DNA of 64,000 bases from the NCBI GenBank assembly GCA_900239685.1, contig OENT01000274.1, positions 62,001-126,000 on the forward strand, given 5' to 3'. Both the position numbers and the translations under genes were made by a program. Positions 12,865-25,506 of the stretch are shown one piece after another. The notes beneath the pieces were generated by a model. It searched no databases. It had not been told where the DNA came from and saw only the letters and a list, made by a program, of their open reading frames with translations. Within the stretch, counting starts at the first letter, position 1; each line of letters starts with the position of its first letter. This DNA comes from Rotaria macrura. Its lineage: Eukaryota > Rotifera > Eurotatoria > Philodinida > Philodinidae.

Positions 12865-15800
12865 TTACTGTTGAAAATACCAATTCGAATTATGACGTGA
12901 GCGTTGTTGTTGATGATGATAATGATGTCGATTATTATTACCAGCATAAGCACTATTTCGATTATCCTTTATGACGAAAAATAAACCTGTCTTCTTAATG
13001 CATTCGTTTTTATGAAAATACTTACGCGATTATCAACTACAGGATAGCCCCCCATAGCTCGATCATGATATGGTGCATAATATGTTGGTGCTGTATATAC
13101 CACCGAATCAAAGTAGAAAGCTGTTGTTGGGCTAGCTGCCGTCAATGGAGCTCCCTGAGTAAATGAAGCTGCATTTGCTGATAGTTTACTTGTGGTTGAA
13201 GGATCTTTTGTTACTTGAGATGCATTTAATGACTCACCAGTTGATAAACGTGTTTGTCCATAATTAGCAAAAAAATCTTTACTATATGATAATCGTTCTA
13301 CAAAGGAATAACTCAAGTGTTACAAAATACAGAACGAAAACGAATTCATTAGTACCATATTTATTAGGTTGAACATTAACAGGTTGATATTGTTGTTGAG
13401 TATTATACGTTGATATGTAATCTTAATGGAACACAGAAATAATTTATCAGAAATTACATCATGTAATATTACTACTAGTTGGATATATTGAATAAGATTC
13501 GAATCCAGCTGTTGGCCAAGACTCAACTGGTGCTATTAGAGGACAGATCTATGTAGAAATAGGAAATAAATTTATTTGAAAGCATAGAAAGATTTATTAT
13601 AAAAAAGAAAGACAAAAAACTTTTATAGACAGTAGAATGTCCAGAATTGATTGTTGATAGTCTTTAGAGATAGGAGGGGTGAAAATTCAGTAGAAGATAT
13701 TTTGATTTTCAAAATGACGACTAGCGTCAAAGACACGAAACAAAGTATCACTAGACTTCTACCATATGAATGGATTCGTCACTAAACTATCACTACTATG
13801 TTTCAAGGTATTGTACATTGATCCAGTCTAATTATCAGTATTTCACGTTCTATCCAAGAAAAGGAAATGACTTTTTGAACGCATTTCACTATATAAAATG
13901 ATTGTCAAGATATAAACGATTCTTAGAAAGACTAACATTTCGAAGAAGACTCGTTATTTTTTTCACTAGATCTCTACGATTATCTTACTTTCAGTAATTC
14001 TATTATATTATCGTTTAAAGAGTCTAGCGGTACATATGCAGATGATATGCTTTCTCCAAATTATTAATTTCTATCATTGCATTTTCACTCAACGATGCTT
14101 TTGGTTTTTCTTTTGACTGCTCAAAATAATTGATGAAGCAAAAATGTTTTTCTTCACTCGTACGTGAAAATTTTCTCTCGAAATAAAATAGGTGATTAGA
14201 AACTTTTTTATTTGTATGCACAAGATCTTGAGAGGCAAAGTTTTGAAACTTGACGAATTACTTGCATTAAAAAAATGGATAATTGTCGTTCAAAAGATTA
14301 TATACATGATCGGATAGTAATTATCAGGCTCTAGAATTTATATGTATACGGTACCATTGCAAATCTGGGATGCACAGTGAAAATGTCTTTCGACAGATTT
14401 TCCCGGATTGGATATTTATGCAAATGTTTTATATAGTACTGTCGGACTAGTTTAATTGACTGTACTACTTTTGACAACTAGAAAATGTTACAAAACAAAA
14501 AAAAATTACTCTAAAAGATTCATACTATGTTAAAAAAATCTTCTGTTTCTACTCATCATAGACTTCAATAAATTTTAGATAATATTCAGTAAAAAAATCT
14601 ATGCAACATTTTTGCCCATTCATGATATAGAATATATCGAGTTATAGTCAGAAACAAATGCATTCTATTTCTGTAAGAAGTTACACATTTTCTTACTGTT
14701 TGGGTATGATAAGGATACGTTCCAAAAATATATTGTTGTTGAGGTTGTATTGGATATGGTGCTTGCTGCGAATAATTTCCTTGTTGAAACATAGTTGACT
14801 TTGCAGCGTGCTTATAATTAGATAACTGTTGTTGATTCCATGCTGATGTTGTGTGAGAATAATCTCTTGGTGTGGACCTATTAGAATTTATAAGATAGAT
14901 ATAAATATTAAATGAAATGAAATGATTACGGATAAGTGCCAATTGTATGATATGGTGTAAAAGCAGATGAAGTACCACCGGAACCATTACTTGAATTAGA
15001 TAGTGACGACTGAAAATAATTCGAACCAACTGAATTGTTACTCTGAGACGTTGACAAATTATATTCTGAAGCATTAGGTGTTGATGTTGGTTGTAAATTT
15101 CTTGTATTAGTAAGAGACGATGAAGATGTGGCGTCTTCTAATGGTATTTGTTGTTGTAATGGATCAGCTAAGTAATCAGTTAGATGAGAAGTTCCATTCA
15201 AACCGTCCACAACTGAATTATTTGCCTTTATTAGAAAAGGAAAAGAAGATATTTTCAAAACAAAAAAACAAATCCTTAATTACTAAAGCATGTGATAACG
15301 ATGATGATGGTATTGATGATATTGGAAGTAATGAAATTTGGTTATTAATTTCACTTATGTTTCTCTCAGTTTCATCACTAGTTTGATGACTGATACAGTT
15401 TGACGATAAATTATCTTCAACACTAAAATGATTCCAAAATAATTTTCAACTAAAAATATTGTTGATTAGTAATCGTAATGAAATTCATGGTCAAGTTCAA
15501 TGAGAACTGAGGAAAAATCTACTAGAAATATGATGACGGAATCCAGATGGGAAACGTGTTGGAGTTATTTTTGATATTGAAAAAAAAATTTTTATATTCT
15601 ATCATTCATAGATAAGATATCTTTGGCATACTTCAGTGAAGTTTCCAAGAAACATACAGGCAACAGTTAGTTATTGAACTGTCCTTGGCAAAAAATATGC
15701 GAACATATATACAGTATGTACATTTTACCACTGGTACTATTCTCTGACTAGAGAATATTGAGAACACAACTCCAAACCTAGATATAACCAGTTTCAAGAT

Positions 15801-17422
15801 GAGCTGTTTTTAGTAGCTGAAGTTTCTATATTTCAACGGTATCTCTATATTGGACTTTCGTTTGAAACTGCTTACAACCAAATGAAAGGCATGGTTTATT
15901 GTATTTCTCTTACTCTATGTGTTGCTCATCAACATAAGTGCTTGTTATTGATGATACTTTTCTATCATCTGATGACTCATCCATAATAGAACTATTGGAC
16001 GGAGAAACAGCAATTGGCACAGAATCATTCCATTGAACATCACCGAACTGAATATCGATAGGTTCTAAAGGATAGTTTATTGTTGGATGCATTAATACAG
16101 GTTCCTGAGGAATCGATGATGATGTAGGACGTTTTGTAGATGATGATGGTAATGGTGGTTGTTTAAGATTTTGATCTAATGTTAATGTTTGCGTGTTTTC
16201 AACATTAAAGTCATAGTCATCAATGGTGCATGTGGATAGTAATGTTGCATCCTCGTTGGGTTTATCTACTGAAATTATGTCACTCGAGTTTTGTGAATTT
16301 GGCAGTATTTTATTACTAGTTGCATAATTACGAAATGAATTACGTGTATTTCCTTGATTAAAATGATTTCGACTGAAATCATTTACTAAACAGAAAGAAA
16401 AAGACGATGAATAAGAACGATTCTTCATTTTTTGGAGTAAATAAATGAAAATCAATTTACCATATCGTCTAGGATTCGTACGCGATGATGGATATTGATA
16501 ATGTTCTGGTCGATATCTTCGTCTACCACTATCACGCAGTGATGCTGTAGGGGATGTATGTTGAGAAGGAGAACGTTCATTATCACTTTGTGTAATATCA
16601 TTTACAATTTGATCGACTTGATTATTATTTTTCTTCTTATTATTTGACTTAGCTGTTTGCCAACCACCATCCTAGAGGCGAAAAATAAAGTGTTTCAAAA
16701 CATTCTAATTTTGTTTTAATATACTTCAAAATCGCCTTCTCTTATTCTTTGAATCGTATTATGTAGATTATAATCACATTCATGTAACACAACAGCAATT
16801 AAATCAGGACTAACATCTAGAAATATTTCTTGAATCTAAGAAAGAAATTAATGAAAAATGAATGTCTATAAGAAATTATATTCGCTTACTAATGATATCT
16901 GCTTTTGAATGTTCACATCATCGAATTTTTCTGGACGTAATCGAGCAAGAGGCATTTTATCAATATTGTACATTGTTGATAGCTAAAAATAATTATTTAT
17001 GAGTATTTTATCTAGTTTATACACAACATGAAAACAGAATATTTCCGTTTAAACAATCAATGTAATATAAAACAAATGAAACCGTTTCTATTGCAGACAA
17101 ACGATATTAACTATAAATAAAGGTGTGGCTTCGGTACTAATATCAGAAGTAGAGAAAAGTGAATCATTTTGTTGACAATGACTCATGTGATTTATTTAGA
17201 ATCTTACTCTATTTGAGAGAGATGATCTAAAGGAATGAAACTGCCTGTGCACTTCTCTTAGTTGAGTAATTCAATGTAAATATGACAGTCCAACGCCGTG
17301 ATAAACAACAGTACAGTCTGTTCTTTAAAAACAAGCGTAATCAACAAAAAAAACTCGAAATGACTTACATCAGATCGATTTATTTTCTTTTCTTCGATTA
17401 ATTTGGATGAAAGACTGGCCAT
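12865..17422 (-). CDS. Lingerer/UBAP2-like protein, 12 coding exons
   Basis: Exons (minus, 5' to 3'): 17369-17422, 16890-16982, 16725-16835, 16461-16671, 15914-16385, 15284-15422, 14930-15225, 14697-14877, 13476-13548, 13356-13421, 13026-13297, 12865-12966. All junctions keep frame, giving 689 residues. Residues 50-86 form a UBA/CUE-like three-helix segment (IQEIFLDVSPDLIAVVLHEC), followed by GWQTAKSNNKKK, like the conserved W-KKK stretch after the UBA in Lingerer/UBAP2L. Around residues 267-280 DIQFGDVQW matches the family's short LQFGALQFG-type signature. The rest is Ser/Thr/Gln/Tyr-rich and disordered, ending in a QQQ-rich NWYFQQ tail. Family members bind ubiquitin, RNA and stress-granule partners. 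It is divergent to the RRM gene at 17954. Most introns are 52-75 bp. The family call rests on two short motifs and overall layout. Confidence 0.68.
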
Positions 17423-17953
17423 ATTCAACTGAATAATAATGAAGATGTTAAATTCTCAAATATTTTCATTGTTAAATTATCATGATTTTATCTTCTAAGA
17501 CAAAAAAAAACATATTCATAAATAATAACTTTCTCTTTCTGTTATTTTTCTTCGTGATACTACATTTATTTTATTAATATAATTTTTGTCACGAGAAATA
17601 CAAAAAAAAAACACAGAACGCCATTTCAAGGAACAAGAATACGAAGAATTTTCTTCAATGCATCTACGACGGCAAGCATAATACATCAACGATTGAATCC
17701 AAGAGTAATTCATGGACAACCAATAGAAAGAATGTAAAACAGTAATGCATATTTTATTGCTTGAACATTTAAATTTTTCGAAATGGTAAAAGGTAATCAT
17801 GCAATAGAAATGAATCTGGCATTCAGCCAAACGAATATATGTTTGAAAAATCAAGACGGACGACGAAAAAATAAACGATAATATGATCGTTTTGTTTATT
17901 ATTCTCATTTTAGATCGAATCTACTTTATCATTCTTTAGTGTATTTAAATCGA
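17423..17953. promoter_or_regulatory. Shared divergent promoter region
   Basis: This 531-bp spacer separates the first ATG codons of two divergently transcribed genes, the UBAP2-like gene (minus) and the DAZ/Boule-like gene (plus), and must hold both 5' UTRs and core promoters unless upstream exons exist elsewhere. Two acceptor-like TTTAG sites (17912 and 17938 regions) precede the plus-strand ATG, so a 5' UTR intron or trans-splicing is possible. No clear TATA element or initiator could be picked out from the AT-rich background. Confidence 0.4.
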
Positions 17954-19397
17954 ATGGAAATCAATCATACGACCGGCAATAAAATGCCGAGTCAAGAGCA
18001 TTTAAATTTTATAAATAAAATAAATGATTCTAAAATTCCACGACAAAGTCAATTGATTGCCAATCGTTTGTTTATGAAAAATTTTCCGCGTGAAGTAAGC
18101 TCTTGTGAAGTTGAATGTACAAAAGAACTTCAGCTGTTTATTTTAAAATAAATAGACAACTGGTGCTGAAATCGAACAATGTTTTCAAACATTTGGTCCT
18201 GTACATGACGTGAAAATAATAGCAAAAGAAAATACGTATGCCGATTGTAGAATTTTCATTTTAGTTTTTTTTCTTTCAATAAATTTCTTTCAACATTTTC
18301 AGACATTTTGCTTTTATTTCATTTGTCAATGATAATACTGCATTAGATGTCTTACGTCAACATGCTATCGTACCAATAGCATTTCAAAATCATTCGATTA
18401 TTTTGGCACCGGCGTATAAGAAGAATAACGTTCTTTCATCGACAAGTATGACAAGTTAGTTTTTTTACGCAATTGAAGAAACCTATAAAAAAAAATCCTA
18501 CTCTATGAATTGAAGCATTATATAGAAAAGTTTATACATTGATCTGTCGGCAACTAATCAATATTTTTGCATGTGTAGAAAGATCTAGGGACATTTTTTT
18601 TTGATGAAAAAGGTAAAATTATTGTTTAATCGGTTTAACGAGAAAATAAACATAAGCGTCTAGCGTCTACTATTTTCTATCTCCAGGTGATTTGATAAAT
18701 TCATTTTCTCAGTAAATACTCGTTTTATAACTCTAAATTGCATCTGCTCGGCTTTCATCTTAGTATGTAGCATAATAAAGAATAATTTTCTAGGCCCTAC
18801 ATCTTATTATCTGGCTAATGGTTCTACGATGACACCACCCCCTACTCCATCACGAATAGCAGCAAATGGATTATCTCAACAGTCATCAACACCATATCAT
18901 CATCGTCAACAACAACAACAACATCAAATGTGTACCCCACAAGCCGTCTATCCGTCAATATTTTTTCCTGTTCAGGCAAATGTAAACCATCGATTTGATT
19001 CTCCATTCTATATTTAAACTAAACCATTTTTATAATTTAGATGCCATTTGTTCCAATGACTGGTACTTATTTAGTACCTCAAGCTGCACCGCCACCGGTA
19101 ATTAGCTATTCATAAATAATTTGGAATTACACATTATTCTTTCTAGCAATTACCACCACCTTTCTATCCAACATTTTATACGCCTAGTAGTAGTCATCAA
19201 GCTGGTGGACAACTAATCAATGGAGTATGCTTTTTTTTTATTCAGTAGATATTCGTAGAAAGAAATATACGTTGTTGACTTCTTCACAGGCATATGTTCA
19301 ACAACCATACATGTATTCGATGAGTCTACCAGCAATGCAAGGACAATATCAAGTAACAACATCAGTAAATGATGTGTCAATGGCAAGCGAATATTGA
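17954..19397 (+). CDS. DAZ/Boule-like RRM protein, 7 exons
   Basis: Exons: 17954-18094, 18156-18235, 18303-18454, 18794-18981, 19041-19097, 19147-19224, 19290-19397. They join in frame to 267 residues, close to the usual Boule length (about 280). One RRM spans residues 37-117. RNP2 is RLFMKNFP (38-45), followed by CFQTFGPVHDVKII (56-69). RNP1 is THFAFISF (74-81), shorter than the usual KGYGFVTF but keeping the two aromatic positions. The RRM ends in APAYKK, matching the PA-[IVY]-[KR]-K close of DAZ-family RRMs. The C-terminal half is Pro/Gln/Tyr-rich, as in Boule and DAZL. The family binds 3' UTRs and promotes translation in germ cells. The first in-frame ATG of the exon is taken as start. 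A possible poly(A) signal lies at 19870-19875. Another RRM subfamily is the main alternative. Confidence 0.68.
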
Positions 19398-22300
19398 TTC
19401 GATAGTATTTTTTTTCGGCCTCGACTTATTAAAAAAAACCTTTCTGCAATTATTTCTTCTAGTATTTTTTGCTCAGATCTCTTCTATTAACGAATGTATC
19501 TAAAGATAAAAAAACTCTAAGTCGCTCTCGTGCTCTTCCAGTAGTATGTGTGTGGGTTGCTTTCATTTCTTCCTTTTCTTTTTCTTGTAGAGACAGAAAG
19601 AGCGTGTGTGTGTCCATTGATGGTGCTTGTCTTACCGGTGTATTATCAAAACATTTAATGTGAACTTGTTCATTTGATTATTTGTATATGCAGCGTGATG
19701 TCTTGTCTTTATCATCAATTTTTTACATCTCACGCTTCACTTCTATGTCAGATTGTTGATACTTAGAAAATTTGACCGGTCATATGTCTTTCTTTCTTTT
19801 TTTGTCAGATAAAAAGCATGCGATGCCATGATTTTCTCTTTTACTTTCTTCTTCTATACCGTCGTCTGTAATAAAGATTAAAAAATAGCTTAACAATCAT
19901 TAGTTGCTCAAAAATTGAATTTCATAAGAATGGATTAAAAAATGCCAATACAATGAAAAATAATCTATGGAATGGTTCAATGATGAAGTCATAATAATGC
20001 AACATGATGTTGTTGGAAAATGTTTATTATTAATAATTGTAAAAGTGCATGACGAACTTGCTCATTAAAAAATATAAGGGTATGCCTGATGAAACTCGAC
20101 AAGTAGAGAAACAATTATTGCGTATGATCTATTCGACGAATACATACTACGTAGTATCACTCATGTGACTAATAAGTATTTAGTATTGAACATGTTTCAG
20201 TCAATATTTATGATAAACTTGACATCCAGCATTATCTATCCATGCATACACATATGTATATTTATTTTAGATCGATTTGTTGGTGAAAATTTTATAGAAA
20301 TAATTACTAAATTAGTTGGTAAGTTACAATAGAAATAATTACTAAATTAGTTGGTAAGTTACAATAGAAATCAACATGATGGACTAGAAAACCGTTAGAT
20401 ATGAACAAAAAATAGATGATCTAAATAGACATCTATTTACGTTGCATTGTTATGTGTCGACAGAAATATTTCTCGTTAAAACGTCTTGAAGAATTAAAAA
20501 CTGTTTTTTCAATAATATTTTCGTCTGCTAATACACTTTTTCTCAGAACAAAGTGCTACTTTGAAAAGAAATCACTCCTCCATTTTTTTTGTTTCTCTTT
20601 CTTCAGCCTTTTCTTCAGCTGTGCAAAATAAATACACACATTTAACACTCACACAAGGACTAAAGTCCAATGAACAACAAAAACAAACTTCTTACCATGG
20701 TAAACATAATAGTCTTTTTTCATGACGAAATATCAGGATGCTATACTTACAAAATGGTTTTCTGGTTCTTTTTGTATGACGTATCATCTACAACTCTAGC
20801 TAGTCATATTTAAATAAATTTTAAAAGGACATCATTCTAAGATTGAAATTTAGCGACATATTACATATAAAAATATTGTCTTGTGTCTATGTGTTTGTTA
20901 AACATGAGTCAGTTGTACTTATCTACAATAGGGATTTTTTTTCACGTTCTAGCCAAAGAAAAACAACATCTATCCTGAAGTGTTAACTATTTCATTTTCT
21001 TCTACTTCATCATTGTTATTGCATAACTGTCTAGACAATGTCGGTGGCAACAACAGAGACGGTTACTTACATGTTTTTATTTAGTCTATCGCACAAGATA
21101 TATGTTCATTAAGTCAAAGAATCGATTACGAAAGAAACAAATTCAACTTTACAGTCTTTATTGTAAGAGTTCGATATTCTTCTTTTTTTCTATTTATCAA
21201 TCATATACAATATTGAAAAAAGAAGTTAAGGTCGGTATAAATGCATCTCTTTTTGTTATTATAATACCATAAGAATAAAATATAAAAGTAGGGTTTTATG
21301 AAAATTGCGACCGAAAACTTTATTGTAAATTAATTTTTCTCTTTTGTGAATCCCTGGAAAATGCGTGACAACTTATGTGTTCTGTGTACAAAGCAGACAA
21401 CATATAAAAAGAATTCAAGTGTCATGTAATTAAGCAGGGACTATTCTTAGTCAACTCGGCGGTGACGACGTTTATGCCCTTGGCACGAGAGTCTGAAAAA
21501 TACGGATGAAGAGAGCAAGAAGTATTCTAGACGTAGTTTTATGCCTTATTTTGCAACGTTTAATTCGAATATTAATTTCCGCATGATATAGTGTATTGGA
21601 TAATGGAATTAATCCGTAGTTTTTCATAGAAGTGAATATGCATCTGTTATGTATGCATCGTATCTTTCAATATTCATCAAAGTTCACTGAGTCCAACATT
21701 GGAAACAAAAACATTATCTACAGATAATCAATCTATATTTGAAAAGTAAAACTTATCGTATTGATCTTTGATTCTAAGGAAATCATTTGCTTCTCAAGTA
21801 TTTAATGAGACTACTAATGAAGTATATTTTGACGACTTGCTTGAGTCATATTTTACGTATGAATGCATCCATTTTGACGGATACTTTTCTAATGATAAAA
21901 AACTAACCAGAAAATAATACTCAGCATGATTTACAATTGAATTTCTGTCGAGCTTAACGAACGCACACAATGCGATATGCTATTCGTCAAATATTAGTTT
22001 TCATTGAAAAACTGCTGGACTAATCAATCACTACCATTTTTTTCTTCTTCCTTCATTGTGTTGAATGAAAGAGGAAGATAAAACAACTACCCTACTTTTT
22101 TTCTGTCTAGGTATCAGAACAAAAAAGAAATTATTCGTTCGATGTTTCACCCCAGAACACATGATGGCCTTTCGTTTTTTTTTTGGTAATTACCTGAAAT
22201 TAAAGATAGTATTTCAGATGACATTTATAGAAATGATCAATATCAAAAACTTATAGAAAGTATTATTTAACGTTTACTAATGTATATACTTTTTTTAACA

Positions 22301-23790
22301 ATTTATTGATGTAAAACAAGTACACACAAACGATAATGTCTTGTGTTCATATGGACTTTTGATTGCTATCAATTTAACATGATGTATAAAAGACATCATG
22401 GTGCATTAAAAGCTTAAAGAACATACAAAAATTCATAAAACAATGCTTTATGGATATCATTGATGATACACTGTCCACTGATAGGAATGATCTATGTTGG
22501 TGATATGTAAATTTCTTTCTTTTCAGAAACAACTAGAAAAGCAATTCATTCATTCATTGAAGTATTTTATTTTATTATTTCATTGACGCAAATAAATGAA
22601 TAAAATGATGAAGGGGCTTTTTTCTTAACATGAATACTTGTTTGTTCTACTTTTTTTTCTAAGTACAAGCAGTTACAGAAATAGATGATGACTTCTGTCT
22701 AGTGCATTTTTTGATAACGGAAATTGATATGACGAGACATACTCAACAGTAAGACGAACGAGAGAACGATGATGATGATCAGACATTATATCATCGAAGA
22801 CAGACGTGAAGTATAGCAGAAAGTAAGAGAAAAAAATCAAGAGAGTCAGACACACAGAACATAAAGGAAACAGCGACAAGATTGGACCGGGTAAAGAGAA
22901 ATAGAACGAGAGTAAAATATAAAAAAGTGCGTCTGCCTCTGTGCTGCGAATTTCCTTCTATTTTTTCAGTCGTCTGGTCTTGTTCAGCATAGCAATTAGT
23001 CACTCTGTTAGTGCATTATTTTAGTTGTTACACAAAGCACTTGTGCATATCTGCAAGTAAGAAAAAGAAATGTTTTTACAAACTCTAATCTTCGACCTTT
23101 TAGTTCGATAACATGTAAAATAAAATAAAATTATGGGTTCAGTTAGTGTGTAAATTTTTCATACTAGTAAAAAATGGATAGTAGCTAAGAAAATGAAATC
23201 TACATGTGCACGTCATCAATGTCACAAATGTATTTTTCTGAGTGAAAGTGACAAGAAAATTGTTGTTCAATAGTTCTTTTTAGTTTGGTATCATATAAAA
23301 ATAAAAAATTCCTACCAATAAGTACAGTGCACTTTGAAAATATCCATGAAAATTATGCCATTTAGAAAATAAATTAAACGAAATAGGTTTCTCATTTATA
23401 TGTACTTATATTATTCAGAATTTTTCATCCAACTACTTCATTTCACTCTATTATCCTAAGTGGAATTCAATTTTAAAAATAGAAACTCTATTGAATTTAT
23501 TGTGTCAGCACAATAGTACATATATGCATGCATATATTTGATCAAGATATAAAATCAACATGTATGAAAATATAAAGCAATCATTCAAATACAAGTTTAC
23601 TTTATATATTTTATATTGTCTTTCTAAAATTAGCTGAATTATTACACTTCACAATTGGTTTTCCTTCTTGACATGCTTCTTTCATTTTAGATAATTAATG
23701 ATTGCATTTGAGCTCAAGACAAGGCTTGGCTTTAGTTTCTTATACTAATTAAAAACAAATTCGATAACTTTATTGTAAACTAGTTGATGT
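19398..23790. other. 3' flank and intergenic stretch
   Basis: No gene is supported. The first 480 bp is probably the 3' UTR of the RRM gene (AATAAA at 19870). A 35-bp tandem duplication lies at 20294-20370. The remaining open frames are short and AT-rich. Confidence 0.4.
20294..20370. repeat. Tandem repeat, 2.2 copies of 35 bp
   Basis: The 35-bp unit beginning ATAGAAATAATTACTAAATT occurs at 20294-20328 and again at 20329-20363 with no mismatch, followed by a 7-base start of a third copy (20364-20370). Perfect identity indicates a recent duplication. It lies in an intergenic stretch with no other structure. Confidence 0.9.
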
Positions 23791-23903
23791 TTAATCGTTT
23801 ATCAACAGTCTTTGATTGTCCATTGCTGGCGTTGTTGTTGTTGTTTCTGTCATCATGATGACGGGTTCTGGAACATCACTCGTCAAATATCGATTATCTG
23901 CAA
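23791..23903 (-). CDS. Terminal exon of an unidentified gene
   Basis: A minus-strand acceptor (TTTTTATAG) is followed by 113 nt open to a TAA at 23791-23793. The frame reads as protein: ADNRYLTSDVPEPVIMMTE, a short Thr run, then DNQRLLIND. It starts in phase 2, so it needs an upstream exon, which I could not place with certainty. A coding-like minus-strand stretch at about 24535-24640 (LMSDPDDTSFIWKTKYIS, ending at a possible GTAACC donor) could belong to it. The acidic, polar tail suggests a cytoplasmic C-terminus. The family is unknown. Confidence 0.4.
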
Positions 23904-24852
23904 CTATAAAAATCAAATCAACGCGACCGCAAAAACATATTATTCGACATTATCTTTATCGAATAGGTCTAATACAATGTAAGCTATAGAACATTAATCT
24001 ACATGAAAAAATAATAGATTGAATTTCCCTCAATACGAAACATATAGTGTATAGAGAGCAAGGTTTCAATCGATGACTCATGATTGTAACGGTTTCTTGT
24101 TTTCTTCGAAACAAAATAATTTTTTTTTATTAAATATTGACAAACAAGTTGCATAGGAGAACCGATGCCTTACAACAACATTTTTTAACTACAGGTTTCC
24201 ATACGTGCAAATATCCAGAGATGTGAAGGTAACAATACACATTCAGTTGTATTCATTATTTAGTGTCACAATACAGAAGTAGAATCACAGCCAAGTGTTT
24301 TTCTTTTCTAGCATGCGAGCATTTCCTCATTTATATAAACATCTACAGCTGAGAATACAGATGAACCAGGCATAGCTTCTCGAAAAAAGTATGAATATAT
24401 TAGCAGGATGTATGTCTGAAAAAATTTGTTAACTGCATTTAGGCTTGAGTTAAGTTTGTTAAGAAAACATTTTAAAATTATTATGCTTGAACAAAGATTA
24501 ATTGATATGTAGAAAAGAATAGTTTATATAATGAAAGGTTACTCAGAAGAGTACAGAGAAATACTTGAGATATATTTTGTCTTCCATATAAAAGAAGTAT
24601 CATCTGGATCTGACATCAGCTCTCGGGATTTTGTTGAGAGTATTCAAAAACAAAATGCTGAATTAATGTTTTTCTAAAGAATAATAAACACAATTACCAT
24701 ACCCATTAAGTCCGAAATGTATCATGTAGTAAAAGCTCATGGTTGAATTTATGATACAAAATGTAGTTTTTCAAATATATACTCAGAATGAACTAAATTT
24801 GAAGCACTTAGCATAATTTTATTTTCAAACAAATACATTAATATATTTTTAG

Positions 24853-25463
24853 TTCTTCAAGAATTCAGTCATCATTGTATTCTCGGTGATAATAGTACAA
24901 TGTCGAATGCTTTTCTACATGAGCTCGATCTTAAAATGCAGCAAATGCGAGAGTATGGTCTTATTGCACATGGGTATCGTAATCAAAATATTCAATATCC
25001 TGTTCATGTTCGTCGTAGTCATGATGGAGAGAAAGTATCGAAAACATCATGGATAGTTACAAAGCCAAATCGAGATCGACAAAAAAGTCATTGCTTGAAT
25101 CCAACAATATTAACTTCATCGTCATATGAAAATCGAACAAAATTAAAACAAAACGAAACAGTTATCCAACAATCATCATTGGATGAACGTAACATTACAC
25201 TCGTTACTCCACCGAATAAAACTATTAAAGATATTGATCCCTCTTTAAATTGCGATCATCTTTATAAAAATCGAAATTCATCACAGACATTCTGTTCGTC
25301 TCGACCACATTCAATAGCAAGTATATCATTATCAACAACTGATGAGCAACAGATAAATTCGTTAACGAATCCATCGCAAACCTTAATTAATTCATCCTTA
25401 CAGACGAAGACATTAGCACAGAGATTCTTATCGATTTTTTTCCATCATCCATCAAAGTCTTGA
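24853..25463 (+). CDS. Terminal exon of an unidentified gene
   Basis: The exon follows a strong acceptor (ATATATTTTTAG, ending at 24852) and is open to TGA at 25461-25463. The frame runs upstream past the first Met (24900) to the acceptor, reading LQEFSHHCILGDNSTMSNAF, so the Met is probably internal and earlier exons are missing. The first 60 residues look structured (LDLKMQQMREYG, then PVHVRRSHDGEKVSKTSWIV). The rest is Ser/Thr/Asn-rich and likely disordered, with a possible short C-terminal helix (AQRFLSIFFHHPSKS). An AATAAA lies at 25794-25799. I do not recognise the family, and no transmembrane segment or signal is visible in this exon. Confidence 0.55.
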
Positions 25464-25465
25464 TA

Positions 25466-25472
25466 TAAAATA

Positions 25473-25506
<34 letters not shown>
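25466..25506. repeat. (ATT)n microsatellite
   Basis: About twelve ATT trinucleotides start three bases after the preceding stop codon, in the presumed 3' UTR. A second (TA)n tract follows at about 25606-25635. Confidence 0.9.

Noticed and set aside
12290-12883. Overlapping minus-strand frames up to 121 codons
   Set aside because: They are Phe/Ser/His-rich products of AT-rich DNA immediately downstream of the UBAP2-like stop codon, best explained as its 3' UTR.
15910-15915. TAA at the end of exon 5 of the UBAP2-like gene as the true stop
   Set aside because: The TAA overlaps a GTAAGA donor. Splicing there joins the next exon in frame and continues with family-like sequence to a natural end at 12865.
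17516-17908. 130-codon minus-strand frame upstream of the UBAP2-like gene
   Set aside because: It lies in the divergent promoter spacer, is Cys/Tyr/Phe-heavy with no domain, and no splice junction links it to the first coding exon.
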